Assembly (NCBI GenBank): GCA_964392345.1
Contig: CAYMPQ010000009.1
Span: 1-38,761, forward strand
Reading direction: 5' to 3'
Source: JAUVXY01 sp964392345
GTDB taxonomy: Bacteria > Actinomycetota > Humimicrobiia > Humimicrobiales > Humimicrobiaceae
Length of the DNA stretch: 38,761 nt
A program made the translations under genes and the position numbers. This document shows positions 23,615 to 31,137 of this stretch, one piece after another. Positions within the stretch are counted from its first letter, which is position 1, and every line of letters starts with the position of its first letter. The notes below the pieces were generated by a model that searched no databases, was not told the origin of the DNA, and saw only the letters and a program-made list of their open reading frames with translations.

Positions 23615-24493
23615 TTATTTATCACTTCCATTTTGTGCTTTAGTATCTACTACTATGTCTCCAACATTATATTTACCCTTAAAACTTTTAGCTATCACTG
23701 GACACTTTATTTTTAATAGAAAAAATATGTTTTTTTCTTCATCACTGAGTGCTTCATAATTACCCTGCCCCTTGGCGATGATGAGATCTGATTTTTTGTA
23801 CTCATTTAAGAATTTTTTTGAGCAGAGAGGAAGAATAGATGCAGCCATATCAAGACCTGTTGTAATAACTTTAACAATATCTGTCATGCCAACTGCTTTA
23901 GCATCTTCCATTGTAGAATCATTCATTGCAGGTCCACCTCTTACAACAAATGTAATCTTATCCTTGGGAAGTTGCTCTATAAAAATTTTATCAAAAACTA
24001 TCTCTCCTGTATTATCGCCAATATATAATATTTTTCCTGCTTTATTAATATTTTCTCTTAATGTTTCAACCTTGTTTTTATCTAAATTCTGGTGCAATGA
24101 AGTATCTATTGTGTGTTTTATAATGTTTTTACTAAAATTAGTTCCCTGCCCAAAATCAATTATATTACCTGCTAAAGCTATCCTCAGGCTTGTCTCAAAA
24201 TGGTCTCTTGAATTTGCAATAACTTTCCTTATTTCATCAGACATATCAAGACATATGCTATTAATCTTTTCCTTTGCTTCTTTATAAGGGTCATCTACGC
24301 GTGCTATCTTTTTAATAGCTTTTTGAATCCTGGCATGAGTTAAAAGACCAATTTTATCAGTATTAAATTTAGATGCAGCAATTAAAGACGCTCTGAGTAT
24401 TTCTTCCTGTAACTTTTTGTCATCAGTTGCCATCTGTGCTGCTTCAAATGCTTGTCTTATATAACATGATATGCATTCCAAATATAGCTTCAT
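23615..24493 (-). CDS. DUF89 family protein (damage-control phosphatase-like)
   Basis: 292 residues. The N-terminus MKLYLECISCYIRQAFEAA has a CxxC typical of the bacterial and archaeal DUF89 subgroup. The family core is seen in LAGNIIDFG (107-115), ILYIGDNTGEIVFDKIFIE (155-173, the Asp-Asn metal site), the VVRGGPAMNDSTMEDA segment and IIAKGQGNYEAL. Members are metal-dependent phosphatases proposed to remove damaged phosphometabolites. This gene lies in a run with two MinD-type ATPases, NifX-like proteins and hypA; this linkage with the ORP-like set suggests a role in cofactor assembly that remains unproven. Confidence 0.82.
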   Translation of the reverse strand: MKLYLECISCYIRQAFEAAQMATDDKKLQEEILRASLIAASKFNTDKIGLLTHARIQKAIKKIARVDDPYKEAKEKINSICLDMSDEIRKVIANSRDHFETSLRIALAGNIIDFGQGTNFSKNIIKHTIDTSLHQNLDKNKVETLRENINKAGKILYIGDNTGEIVFDKIFIEQLPKDKITFVVRGGPAMNDSTMEDAKAVGMTDIVKVITTGLDMAASILPLCSKKFLNEYKKSDLIIAKGQGNYEALSDEEKNIFFLLKIKCPVIAKSFKGKYNVGDIVVDTKAQNGSDK

Positions 24494-24569
24494 AGTTGTT
24501 CTTTCAAAATCATACAGCAGATTAGCTTTTAGTTTATTTGTATTTTATTTTGGTATCAAGAGACAGTTC

Positions 24570-25442
24570 TTAGCTTGAATACAAATAGCCGCTGAAGGCT
24601 TCCCACATAGCAATGATCTCTTTCCCTGCTTTGCTCTCACTGTCATCTATCACAAATTTTTTATTTGAAAGATAAGCAGGAACTTTATCATCATAAGGTA
24701 CTTTACCAATTAACTCGATTTTGTTTTTATCACAAAAATTACTAATCTTATCAGTATTATCCAGATTTAGGTCATATTTGTTTATGCATACAAAAGTTTT
24801 TATATCAAAAAATTTTGTTAATTCAAATGCTTTTACAAAATCACTTATCCCGGATATCGTTGGTTCTGTAACTATTAGAGTATAATCTACTCCATTTAGT
24901 GATGCAATTACCGGGCATCCAATCCCCGGAGCACCATCTATGATTATTACTTTTTTATTATACTTATTTGCTATGTCTTCAGCATCATTTCTTACTTTTG
25001 CAACTAACATTCCTGAATTTTCAGCTCCGGGATTTAGTCTGGCGTGTACAAGGGTACAAAATTTAGACTCAGATATATAGCAGTACCCTTGCTCCTCAGT
25101 TTTAAGTTCAATAGCATCAACAGGGCAGATATATTCACACACGCCGCATCCTTCACACTTTAAAGTATCAATTTTTATGTCTGTTTCTGAATCAGATATG
25201 GCACCAAACCTGCATGCTTCTTCACATTTCCCACAATTTATGCATTCACCTGTAACTCCGGCTACTGCACCTCCAATAAATTCTTCTTTTTTCTTAATAT
25301 CGGGGTCTAAAAGGATATGAAGATTTGCAGCATCCACATCACAATCCACAGCAACATGATCTCTTGCTAACTTAATAAAGTTAGAAGCAACAGTTGTTTT
25401 TCCCGTTCCGCCTTTTCCACTTATAATTGTGAGTTGTTTCAT
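24570..25442 (-). CDS. MinD/ParA-type ATPase with intact 2x[4Fe-4S] ferredoxin domain
   Basis: 290 residues. The deviant Walker A ISGKGGTGKTTVA is at 8-20, and Asp35/Asp37 plus VIIIDGAPGIGCP supply Walker A'/B functions. A bacterial ferredoxin domain is inserted at about 64-113 with two complete CxxCxxCxxxC sets (Cys67, 70, 73, 77 and Cys96, 99, 102, 106). Homologues are paired in the anaerobe-specific orange-protein (ORP) gene cluster of Desulfovibrio. The start ATG overlaps the stop of the sister ATPase by 4 bases, so the two are probably made in equal amounts and may form a heterodimer. A role in electron-coupled metal-cluster handling is inference. Confidence 0.9.
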   Translation of the reverse strand: MKQLTIISGKGGTGKTTVASNFIKLARDHVAVDCDVDAANLHILLDPDIKKKEEFIGGAVAGVTGECINCGKCEEACRFGAISDSETDIKIDTLKCEGCGVCEYICPVDAIELKTEEQGYCYISESKFCTLVHARLNPGAENSGMLVAKVRNDAEDIANKYNKKVIIIDGAPGIGCPVIASLNGVDYTLIVTEPTISGISDFVKAFELTKFFDIKTFVCINKYDLNLDNTDKISNFCDKNKIELIGKVPYDDKVPAYLSNKKFVIDDSESKAGKEIIAMWEAFSGYLYSS

Positions 25443-26278
25443 CTTTTGACTACCCCTTCTATTTCACTTATCATACCTTTAAACTTCGTTTTCCAGGATT
25501 CATCATATTCTATAAGCGTTTCACCCCTGGAATAGGATTCAGCTATTCCCCTGTCGTTTGGAATCTTTAGCAGTATCTTTATATTGTTTCTTATACAGTG
25601 CTTTTCAACCTCATCATTGCCTATTCCGTCTCTATTTATTATTACCCCATAAGGTATGTTCATATTTTTTAAAACTTCAATAGAGATAAGTAAATCATTA
25701 AGTCCATAAGGAGTAGGTTCTGTAACAAGGATGCAATAATCACTGTCTTTTACTGCAAACACCATAGGACATGAATTCCCGGGCGGGCAATCAATTAATA
25801 CAAGCTCGCTTCTTTCTAACGATTTATCTAATTCTGATTGTATAGAAATTGTCCTCATATAGCCGGGTTCTAAATTCCCCATAAAGAAATCAATCATAGG
25901 TTTTGCAGAACCTTTTTTAATTTCTCCTATTGTTATGTCCTTTTCTCTTACAGCACCCTCCGGGCCCACAAGAAGACATCCTCCGCAACCATGGCATAGT
26001 TCTGGGAAAAAAACTACTTCACTGCCTACAGCTGCAACTGAATTATAATGGCAAAACTCTGCACATTTGCTAAAATCTGCACCTGTTTCTTTTAAAAAAT
26101 ATGGGTGCTTAATTGTTACTTTTTTAACATGCTTTATATCAGGTTTTAAGAAAAAACTGGCATTTGGCGCTTCAACATCGTAATCCATAAATTGGCAGTA
26201 TCCCACCGATAATGCAAGATTAACCGCAATTGTCGTTTTACCTGTTCCTCCTTTTCCGCTGGCAATTGATACTATCAA
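25439..26278 (-). CDS. MinD/ParA-type ATPase with degenerate ferredoxin domain
   Basis: 279 residues from a TTG at 26278, chosen because AGGAGG (26295-26290) lies 11 bases upstream and the protein then begins MIVSIASGKGGTGKTT as in the family; an ATG 14 codons earlier has no ribosome site and would overlap the previous gene by 41 bases. Walker A is at 8-16. The ferredoxin insert retains only five of the eight cysteines: Cys72, Cys76, Cys95, Cys98 and Cys101. The first CxxC is missing from set one and the last Cys of set two is Gly105 (CLLVGPEGA). It pairs with the intact sister ATPase and follows the NifX-like gene directly. Confidence 0.88.
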   Translation of the reverse strand: MIVSIASGKGGTGKTTIAVNLALSVGYCQFMDYDVEAPNASFFLKPDIKHVKKVTIKHPYFLKETGADFSKCAEFCHYNSVAAVGSEVVFFPELCHGCGGCLLVGPEGAVREKDITIGEIKKGSAKPMIDFFMGNLEPGYMRTISIQSELDKSLERSELVLIDCPPGNSCPMVFAVKDSDYCILVTEPTPYGLNDLLISIEVLKNMNIPYGVIINRDGIGNDEVEKHCIRNNIKILLKIPNDRGIAESYSRGETLIEYDESWKTKFKGMISEIEGVVKR

Positions 26279-26279
26279 T

Positions 26280-26672
26280 TTACTGCCTACCTCCTGTTCC
26301 CATTCCAGGTCCAGTTCCAAAGTGAGATTGTACGTTAGGAGCTAATGTTTCCTTTAGTTCATCCTTTTTTAATTTCTCTATAGCATCCTTAACTGTTCCC
26401 GTAACTCCAGAATATATTTTAATTGATGCTGCAGAAAGAACTCTATAGGCATTAGGCCCAATATTTCCTGCAATTACTGCCTCTACTTTTTTATTTGCTA
26501 AAAACTGCGATGCCTGAATACCTGCTCCACCCATTGCCTGTCTGCTTTCATTTTCAATGTGTTCAGAACTATCTGTTTTTGTGTCATAAATGATGTAATA
26601 AGGACATCTTCCAAATCTTGGATCTACGTTTGAGTCAAGACTTGTCCCACTGGATGATATAGCAACTCTCAT
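26280..26672 (-). CDS. NifX/ORP-like dinitrogenase Fe-Mo cofactor domain protein 1
   Basis: 130 residues; GGGGAGG precedes the ATG. The fold is the dinitrogenase iron-molybdenum cofactor domain: MRVAISSSG, DPRFGRCPYYIIYD, GGAGIQASQFL, VEAVIAGNIGPNAYRVL and KIYSGVTGTVKDAIE. The same fold holds the Mo-Cu-sulfide cluster in Desulfovibrio orange protein and FeMo-co precursors in NifX. The tail (about 115-130) is Gly-rich (FGTGPGMGTGGRQ), recalling the DUF5320 proteins nearby. No nitrogenase gene is present, so a non-nitrogenase metal cluster is more likely. It lies one base before the start of the degenerate-ferredoxin MinD. Confidence 0.88.
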   Translation of the reverse strand: MRVAISSSGTSLDSNVDPRFGRCPYYIIYDTKTDSSEHIENESRQAMGGAGIQASQFLANKKVEAVIAGNIGPNAYRVLSAASIKIYSGVTGTVKDAIEKLKKDELKETLAPNVQSHFGTGPGMGTGGRQ

Positions 26673-26737
26673 CTTTACCTCCCCATATAAAATAAATTTT
26701 GTATATTTTTAAAAATCAAATGTTTACCAATAAACTA

Positions 26738-26956
26738 CTATTCCCGTACCATTTTTGCTCCGCATTTGGGACAAACCATATCATAACAAGGAACACCAAT
26801 TTTATGTTCAACTTTTGTTCCGCAACTAGGGCATACGCATTGACCTTCGGGCCCTAATCCTTGTCCGCCCATTCTACCTCTTCCTCCACCGCGTCCAAGT
26901 CCTCTTCCTGTTCCAGCACCTTGTCCCGTAGGACCAGTTCCATCTCCTCCTGGCAT
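26738..26956 (-). CDS. DUF5320-like Gly-rich protein with zinc ribbon
   Basis: 72 residues; AAGGAG before the ATG. The N-terminus MPGGDGTGPTGQGAGTGRG is the DUF5320 signature, followed by an Arg/Gly-rich stretch to about residue 38. The C-terminal part holds six cysteines (40, 42, 45, 57, 62, 65) with CPSC and CPKC pairs that should bind zinc or a small Fe-S centre. It sits between the two NifX/ORP-like genes. Proteins starting this way are common beside NifX and MinD genes in anaerobes; none has a defined biochemical role that I know of. A carrier or scaffold for the cluster is a guess. Confidence 0.8.
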   Translation of the reverse strand: MPGGDGTGPTGQGAGTGRGLGRGGGRGRMGGQGLGPEGQCVCPSCGTKVEHKIGVPCYDMVCPKCGAKMVRE

Positions 26957-27007
26957 AACTAAACTCCTTTCATTTATATTAATTTATTCTTACTGCACTT
27001 TATTATA

Positions 27008-27388
27008 CTAATCCTCATGTTCGCATTCTGTTTTATCTATTCCATAACCTTTCCCTGCCCCGGGGCTACAGATGCTATCTCCTCCTTTTAAAGTCCCTTT
27101 TATTATTTTATCTATGGCATCATCAACTTTTCCTTCAATCCCCAAAATTGGCTCTATCCCTACTTCTTTAAAAAGATCTTTTGCCCTCATTCCCATACTG
27201 CCTGCCACTATATAGTTCACACCTATTCCATTTAAAAACTGCGGTAAATAACCCGGATGGTGGCCGGGGTTATCTATTAATTTCTTGCTGACAACCTTAC
27301 TTTCTTTTGTTTCAACAATTGTAAATGAGGGACAACGCCCAAAATGAGGTGATACCCGCTGCCCATCAGTAGAAATATCTATTTTCAT
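27008..27388 (-). CDS. NifX/ORP-like dinitrogenase Fe-Mo cofactor domain protein 2
   Basis: 126 residues. Same domain as the protein at 26280: MKIDISTDGQRVSPHFGRCPSFTI at the N-terminus, GHHPGYLPQFL, VNYIVAGSMGMRAKDLF and PILGIEGKVDDAID. The GHHPG segment before the helix adds histidines absent from copy 1. The C-terminal tail (about 98-126) has two cysteines and ends in CEHED, a possible extra metal site. The two copies are clearly divergent, so a heterodimer or separate jobs are more likely than recent duplication. The 139-base gap upstream, to the radical SAM gene, contains no obvious promoter. Confidence 0.88.
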   Translation of the reverse strand: MKIDISTDGQRVSPHFGRCPSFTIVETKESKVVSKKLIDNPGHHPGYLPQFLNGIGVNYIVAGSMGMRAKDLFKEVGIEPILGIEGKVDDAIDKIIKGTLKGGDSICSPGAGKGYGIDKTECEHED

Positions 27389-27527
27389 AATTATCTCAAA
27401 TCTAAATAAATTTTATATATAAAATTTCAAAATTTATAAATCTGTATATGCTCTGTAAACAAAAACTATGTAAAAACATATAAATTTATATTGCCGCCAG
27501 TCTCTAAAAATAGTTCTAACTGTAAAA

Positions 27528-28493
27528 TCATTCTATATAATAGTATTTACTATTATTATATACTTTATTTTTAATTTTATCTTTTATCAAAAGCTCCCTT
27601 AAGGATTTAATAACCTCATTTAAATTTACTTCCAAAGAATCGCTTATATCCTTAGCGCTAACAGGTCTTCTTTTTACTAACTCAACTATATCATTTTCTA
27701 AGTTATCTCTGTGTTTGGTTTGCAATTCTACTTTTGAGTATTGAATAATTTCTGTTTTCTTCCCTAATATTTCTCTAATTTTAAGTAATCTTTTTGAGTC
27801 CGGTATCAGGACATTTTTCCCTCCTGTTGGTCTAACCGATGTATTTAAGTGTATTTTTTCTATACCGTTCCCAGCAATATCAATGTCATCAATTATATTT
27901 TTGAATTCATTTGCTTCATTAATCCCATCATTTAGGCCTTTAACCAGCATTATTTCAAGCCATATTCTCCCATTAAAATTACGCAGTAATTGTTTTAGAC
28001 CATCTAAATTATTCTGGAAATTTATATTATGATGAGGCCTATTAATTTTTTTCAATATTTTGTCATTTGGAGCATCAAAAGAAACTTTTATCAAATCCGC
28101 ATTTTTTATATCATTTACTACATCTTCTTTGTAAAGAAGACCGCCACCTGTTAAAACTACAACCGGGATATTTGTAATTTCTTTGACCCTGCCTATCAGC
28201 ATCCCAATATCTGAATTTAAAGTAGGCTCTCCTAATCCTGAAAATGTAATATAGTCAATCCTTTTATTACTATTTACTACATCCTTTAAATTTCCTAAAA
28301 AATTTTTTATATTTACTTTTATGTATCTTTTTCTTTCTACAGTTTTATTTGTTGTTTTCTCTAACTGGCAATAAACACAATCATATGTACATGTTTTATA
28401 TGGAACTATATCTATCCCTAAAGAATATCCAAACCTTCTTGAAAGTACCGGACCATAAATTATGCTTGAATTTTTGCTATTTCTTTGATTCAT
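27528..28493 (-). CDS. Radical SAM protein (COG0731-like) with C-terminal winged helix
   Basis: 321 residues. YGPVLSRRFGYSLGID is followed by the cluster motif CTYDCVYCQ (Cys35, Cys39, Cys42). FSGLGEPTLN is the SAM-binding GxxEPT region, and IPVVVLTGGGLL and VSFDAPND follow along the barrel. The last 60 residues form a winged-helix-like domain (ELVKRRPVSAKDISDSLEVN). This group resembles the archaeal TYW1/NifB-like family of COG0731, for which several roles have been proposed. It is 13 bases after mrp and inside the NifX/MinD operon, suggesting a maturation step on a metal cofactor or on one of its carriers. Substrate unknown. Confidence 0.85.
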   Translation of the reverse strand: MNQRNSKNSSIIYGPVLSRRFGYSLGIDIVPYKTCTYDCVYCQLEKTTNKTVERKRYIKVNIKNFLGNLKDVVNSNKRIDYITFSGLGEPTLNSDIGMLIGRVKEITNIPVVVLTGGGLLYKEDVVNDIKNADLIKVSFDAPNDKILKKINRPHHNINFQNNLDGLKQLLRNFNGRIWLEIMLVKGLNDGINEANEFKNIIDDIDIAGNGIEKIHLNTSVRPTGGKNVLIPDSKRLLKIREILGKKTEIIQYSKVELQTKHRDNLENDIVELVKRRPVSAKDISDSLEVNLNEVIKSLRELLIKDKIKNKVYNNSKYYYIE

Positions 28494-28506
28494 ATCACAT
28501 TATCTG

Positions 28507-29337
28507 TTATTTACTCTTATTTTTTGATACAGTTTCTATTTTTTCAACAATTTTACTGAATATTTCTGATATAGCGCAACCTTCTTGATATTTAACAAAA
28601 ACTTTCCCTTCATCGCTTAATTTAACTATATCTGGTTCTAAAGGAATGCTACCTAAAAATTCAACATCTAACTCTAATGCAGCCTTTTTGCCTCCGCCCT
28701 TTTTAAATAAATCTATTTCCCTGTTACAATAAGGACAAACTAAACCACTCATGTTCTCAATTATTCCTATATAAGGAATTTTTAATTGCTTTGCAAATTG
28801 AACACTTTTTCTTGAATCCAATACTGCAACTTCCTGGGGAGTTGTCACTACAATCGCACCTGTTAGATCAGGTATAAGCTGGGCTACGCTTAATGGTTCA
28901 TCCCCGGTTCCCGGAGGCGAGTCTATTATTAGATAATCTAATTTACCCCAATTTACATCTCTCAAAAACTGAGTAATTATTTTCATTTTTAATGGCCCTC
29001 TCCATATTACCGGGGTATCAGGAGTCTCAAGAATTGAAGCGGTACTTATAACTTTTAAATTGTCAAACAACTTGATGGGATTAATTTTAGAATTTTCGTC
29101 ACTTGTTAATTTTTCGTTATCAATACCTAATAACTTAACAACATTTGGCCCATGTATATCAACATCAAGTAGTCCAACATTATAACCTTTTGAAACTAAG
29201 GTATATGCCAAATTTACTGCAACCGTTGTCTTTCCCACTCCACCTTTTCCGCTTATAACAATAAACTTATTTTTAATATTTGATATATTTTTATTTAACT
29301 CTGCATCCTCCTGTATATTTTTTACACTCTTATTCAT
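28507..29337 (-). CDS. mrp: Mrp/NBP35-type Fe-S cluster carrier ATPase
   Basis: 276 residues. SGKGGVGKTTVA (29-40) is the deviant Walker A; DVDIHGPN (58-65), WRGPLK, LIIDSPPGTGDEPL (136-149) and the CPYC pair Cys201/Cys204 are hallmarks of the Mrp/Nbp35 branch, in which the CxxC pair of a dimer holds a bridging [4Fe-4S] cluster. It probably delivers Fe-S clusters to apo-proteins encoded in the same operon. An Mrp homologue is also part of the Desulfovibrio ORP gene neighbourhood. The N-terminal DUF59 domain found in some Mrp proteins is absent. The leader (29338-29590) contains a long-stem hairpin. Confidence 0.93.
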   Translation of the reverse strand: MNKSVKNIQEDAELNKNISNIKNKFIVISGKGGVGKTTVAVNLAYTLVSKGYNVGLLDVDIHGPNVVKLLGIDNEKLTSDENSKINPIKLFDNLKVISTASILETPDTPVIWRGPLKMKIITQFLRDVNWGKLDYLIIDSPPGTGDEPLSVAQLIPDLTGAIVVTTPQEVAVLDSRKSVQFAKQLKIPYIGIIENMSGLVCPYCNREIDLFKKGGGKKAALELDVEFLGSIPLEPDIVKLSDEGKVFVKYQEGCAISEIFSKIVEKIETVSKNKSK

Positions 29338-29503
29338 ATCTGCCTTTATGCACCTTTCTTCTCTATCTTAACCAGACCTCTTTTAATTTTTCTCAAATTT
29401 TTTCTAAAATCTATATTTTTGTACTCAATATATTAGCACCATTATTAAAAATTTTTAACTTTTCTTTAAATCTGCCCAAACATACAGGTATCTTATTTAA
29501 AGC

Positions 29504-29548
29504 TGAGGATAGATACAAATATCACAGCGTCTGCTGCATCTATCCTCA
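29504..29548 (-). other. Long-stem hairpin upstream of mrp
   Basis: TGAGGATAGAT (29504-29514) and ATCTATCCTCA (29538-29548) form a perfect 11-bp stem around a 23-base loop that itself contains CAGC...GCTG. It lies in the 253-base gap between the DUF5320 gene and mrp. The minus-strand sequence after it has no T-run, so it is not an ordinary terminator for the operon. It may be an RNA processing or stability element that sets different levels for the upstream small proteins and the downstream enzymes. Confidence 0.5.
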
Positions 29549-29590
29549 TACATTACTTTTTTATTTGCAAACTCTTTTTAACTTTTTTGC

Positions 29591-29998
29591 TTACTTTTTC
29601 TTGTTTTCTGTTTCTTCCTTCCCTAGCTCACTTATTCTTGCCTGTATGTCGTCCAACTGTTGTTTCAAAAAATCTGCTTGATCTTTTAGTGCTGCTGCTT
29701 CCTGTTCAGGAGCTACATCTGGTCCAACATTTGGTCCATAGTATGGACTTTCGCTTGCTCCTCCCCAGGCAGGTGCATCCATATTGTATCTGGCCCATCC
29801 GGGAAGACCTGTAGCATAATACATATTCCTGTATCCTCTACCTCTTCCAAATCCTCCGCCGTAAGCTCTTCCAGCTCCAGAATATCTTCCTCCACGAGGG
29901 TTCGTATACCCGGGAACAGAATAACCGGCACAATATCCAGCAGCTCTTCCAGTCATTGGGCCCATTCCTGCAGGTCCAGTTCCATCTCCTCTCGGCAT
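29591..29998 (-). CDS. DUF5320 family protein with C-terminal coiled coil
   Basis: 135 residues; AGGAGG before the ATG. MPRGDGTGPAGMGPMTGRAAG is the family start; a Gly/Tyr/Arg-rich low-complexity region with YGGGFGRGRGY follows to about residue 85. The last 40 residues (QEAAALKDQADFLKQQLDDI and on) form an amphipathic coiled coil, typical of longer DUF5320 proteins. No enzymatic motif is present. It directly follows another DUF5320 gene (41-base gap) at the head of the operon, in the position expected for the most abundant products. Oligomer formation by the coiled coil is likely; the function is unknown. Confidence 0.85.
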   Translation of the reverse strand: MPRGDGTGPAGMGPMTGRAAGYCAGYSVPGYTNPRGGRYSGAGRAYGGGFGRGRGYRNMYYATGLPGWARYNMDAPAWGGASESPYYGPNVGPDVAPEQEAAALKDQADFLKQQLDDIQARISELGKEETENKKK

Positions 29999-30039
29999 TT
30001 TAAATTCCTCCTTTTTTAATAAAATTTTTTATAAATATA

Positions 30040-30345
30040 TTACCAGGATCTTCTTCCCATTCCTCTCGTACCTCTACCACGGCCAATTCCTCTAAAAAAT
30101 GCTCCACTTCTTCTGCCAAAGTAGCCAAATCCTGCTGGCATAGGAGCCATGCAGTCTCCTCTTCTAAAATAATAAGAATTGTATGATGGAGCATTGTATC
30201 CACCATAATTGGCACTATAAGGATAACCATAATTTACAGGATATCCTTGAACTCCAGCATAACCAGCTGGTACTACGCAAAAACCTCTTCCGCCACCTGT
30301 AAAAGGTCCTTGCCCTAACGGTCCAGTTCCATCAAAACCAGGCAT
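30040..30345 (-). CDS. DUF5320 family protein (first gene of the ORP-like operon)
   Basis: 101 residues; GGGAGG 9 bases before the ATG. It begins MPGFDGTGPLGQGPFTGGGRG, then a Tyr/Asn/Gly-rich middle (about 28-60) and an Arg/Gly tail with RGIGRGRGTRG. Cys23 and Cys65 are the only cysteines. It lacks the coiled coil of its neighbour and the zinc ribbon of the copy at 26738, so the three DUF5320 proteins of this operon are different in build. It is the first gene after the promoter with tandem palindromes at 30381-30429. Function unknown. Confidence 0.82.
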   Translation of the reverse strand: MPGFDGTGPLGQGPFTGGGRGFCVVPAGYAGVQGYPVNYGYPYSANYGGYNAPSYNSYYFRRGDCMAPMPAGFGYFGRRSGAFFRGIGRGRGTRGMGRRSW

Positions 30346-30380
30346 TTCTTAAAACCTCCCTTTATGAATATTATTTATAA

Positions 30381-30429
30381 TGAACCTATGTTCACAATGT
30401 ATTATAATGAACCTATGTTCATAAGTCAA
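30381..30429 (-). promoter_or_regulatory. Near-consensus promoter with two identical palindromic operators
   Basis: Minus strand: TTGACT (30429-30424), exactly 17 bp, TATAAT (30406-30401). TGAACCTATGTTCA occurs twice: 30408-30421, filling the spacer, and 30381-30394, on the predicted start, with a 27-bp period. Arms TGAAC/GTTCA are perfect. The core GAACCTATGTT is identical to eleven bases of the lexA operator at 13307-13320, and the arrangement copies that of the YneA-like promoter at 12069-12123. A repressor dimer bound at both sites would shut the promoter. Confidence 0.8.
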
Positions 30430-30462
30430 CGGAATTTTAAAAAATTTTAAAAATTAATTTCT

Positions 30463-30571
30463 CAACTCATCTTTACATATTTTGAAGAGCAATGGATAAT
30501 ATGCTAAAGAATATACTTAGACTTGCATTAAAATTTTTATATGACCAAATATTTCTAATGGAAAATTATTT
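30463..30571 (+). repeat. Direct repeat, intact copy (5' end of methyltransferase gene)
   Basis: This stretch, covering the leader and first 25 or so codons of the methyltransferase gene, recurs about 4.84 kb downstream at roughly 35308-35412 in the same orientation, with many substitutions but nearly no gaps. Shared landmarks are CATATTTTGAA, GCAATGGAT, ATATGCTAAAGAATATA and ATGGAAAATTATT. The two copies flank the genes from this methyltransferase to the one at 34651. Confidence 0.75.
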
Positions 30572-31103
30572 AAACAATTGGACAATAAACGATGGCGTAA
30601 CCTTCTTTAAAAAAATAGGAATAAAAAATGGGCAAATAGTTTTAGACTTCGGATGTGGCAAAGGCAACAATACCCTGCCTATTGCTAGAATATTAGGAGA
30701 AAAGGGATTAATTTATTCTTTGGATAAAGACAAACCATCATTGGAAGAGTTAACAAAAAGAGCCAAAATAGAGAAACTTAATAATATAAAAACCATACAC
30801 TCTAAATATAAAATAAAAATCCCATTGGCCAATAATTATTTAGACGCAACAATTTTGTATGATGTTATTCATCCTTATTATTTTTCCGATGCAGAGAGAA
30901 AAGAACTTTTGTCAGAAGTACATAGAATTCTAAAAAAAGAAGGGTTTATTTCTGTTTATCCGCATCACATGGAATTAGAATATGTAAAAAATGAAATAGA
31001 AAAAACTAATTTTAAATTTGAGAATGAATATTCAGCTACTATCATCCATGACGATAAACCTATAAAAGATAAGGTCTTTAACTTTTGCAAGACCAAAAGA
31101 TAA
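30492..31103 (+). CDS. Class I SAM-dependent methyltransferase
   Basis: 203 residues. Motif I VLDFGCGKGNNT is at 50-61, an acidic residue (Asp78, YSLDKDK) follows the second strand for ribose binding, and ATILYDVIHP and HRILKKEGFISVYPHHME are later methyltransferase blocks. The first 35 residues are a hydrophobic/aromatic helical cap. Substrate unknown. It is divergent from the DUF5320 operon, and the palindromes at 30381-30421 lie in the shared upstream region, so both directions might respond to the same regulator. A decayed copy of its 5' end is present at 35332. Confidence 0.8.
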   Translation: MDNMLKNILRLALKFLYDQIFLMENYLNNWTINDGVTFFKKIGIKNGQIVLDFGCGKGNNTLPIARILGEKGLIYSLDKDKPSLEELTKRAKIEKLNNIKTIHSKYKIKIPLANNYLDATILYDVIHPYYFSDAERKELLSEVHRILKKEGFISVYPHHMELEYVKNEIEKTNFKFENEYSATIIHDDKPIKDKVFNFCKTKR

Positions 31104-31137
31104 ATCAATAAAAAATTATTAGAAGGGATAATTAGAT

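Noticed and set aside
26280..26320. An ATG at 26320 giving the first MinD ATPase 14 extra residues.
   Set aside because: It has no ribosome site, overlaps the NifX-like gene by 41 bases, and the TTG at 26278 has a strong Shine-Dalgarno and a family-typical N-terminus.
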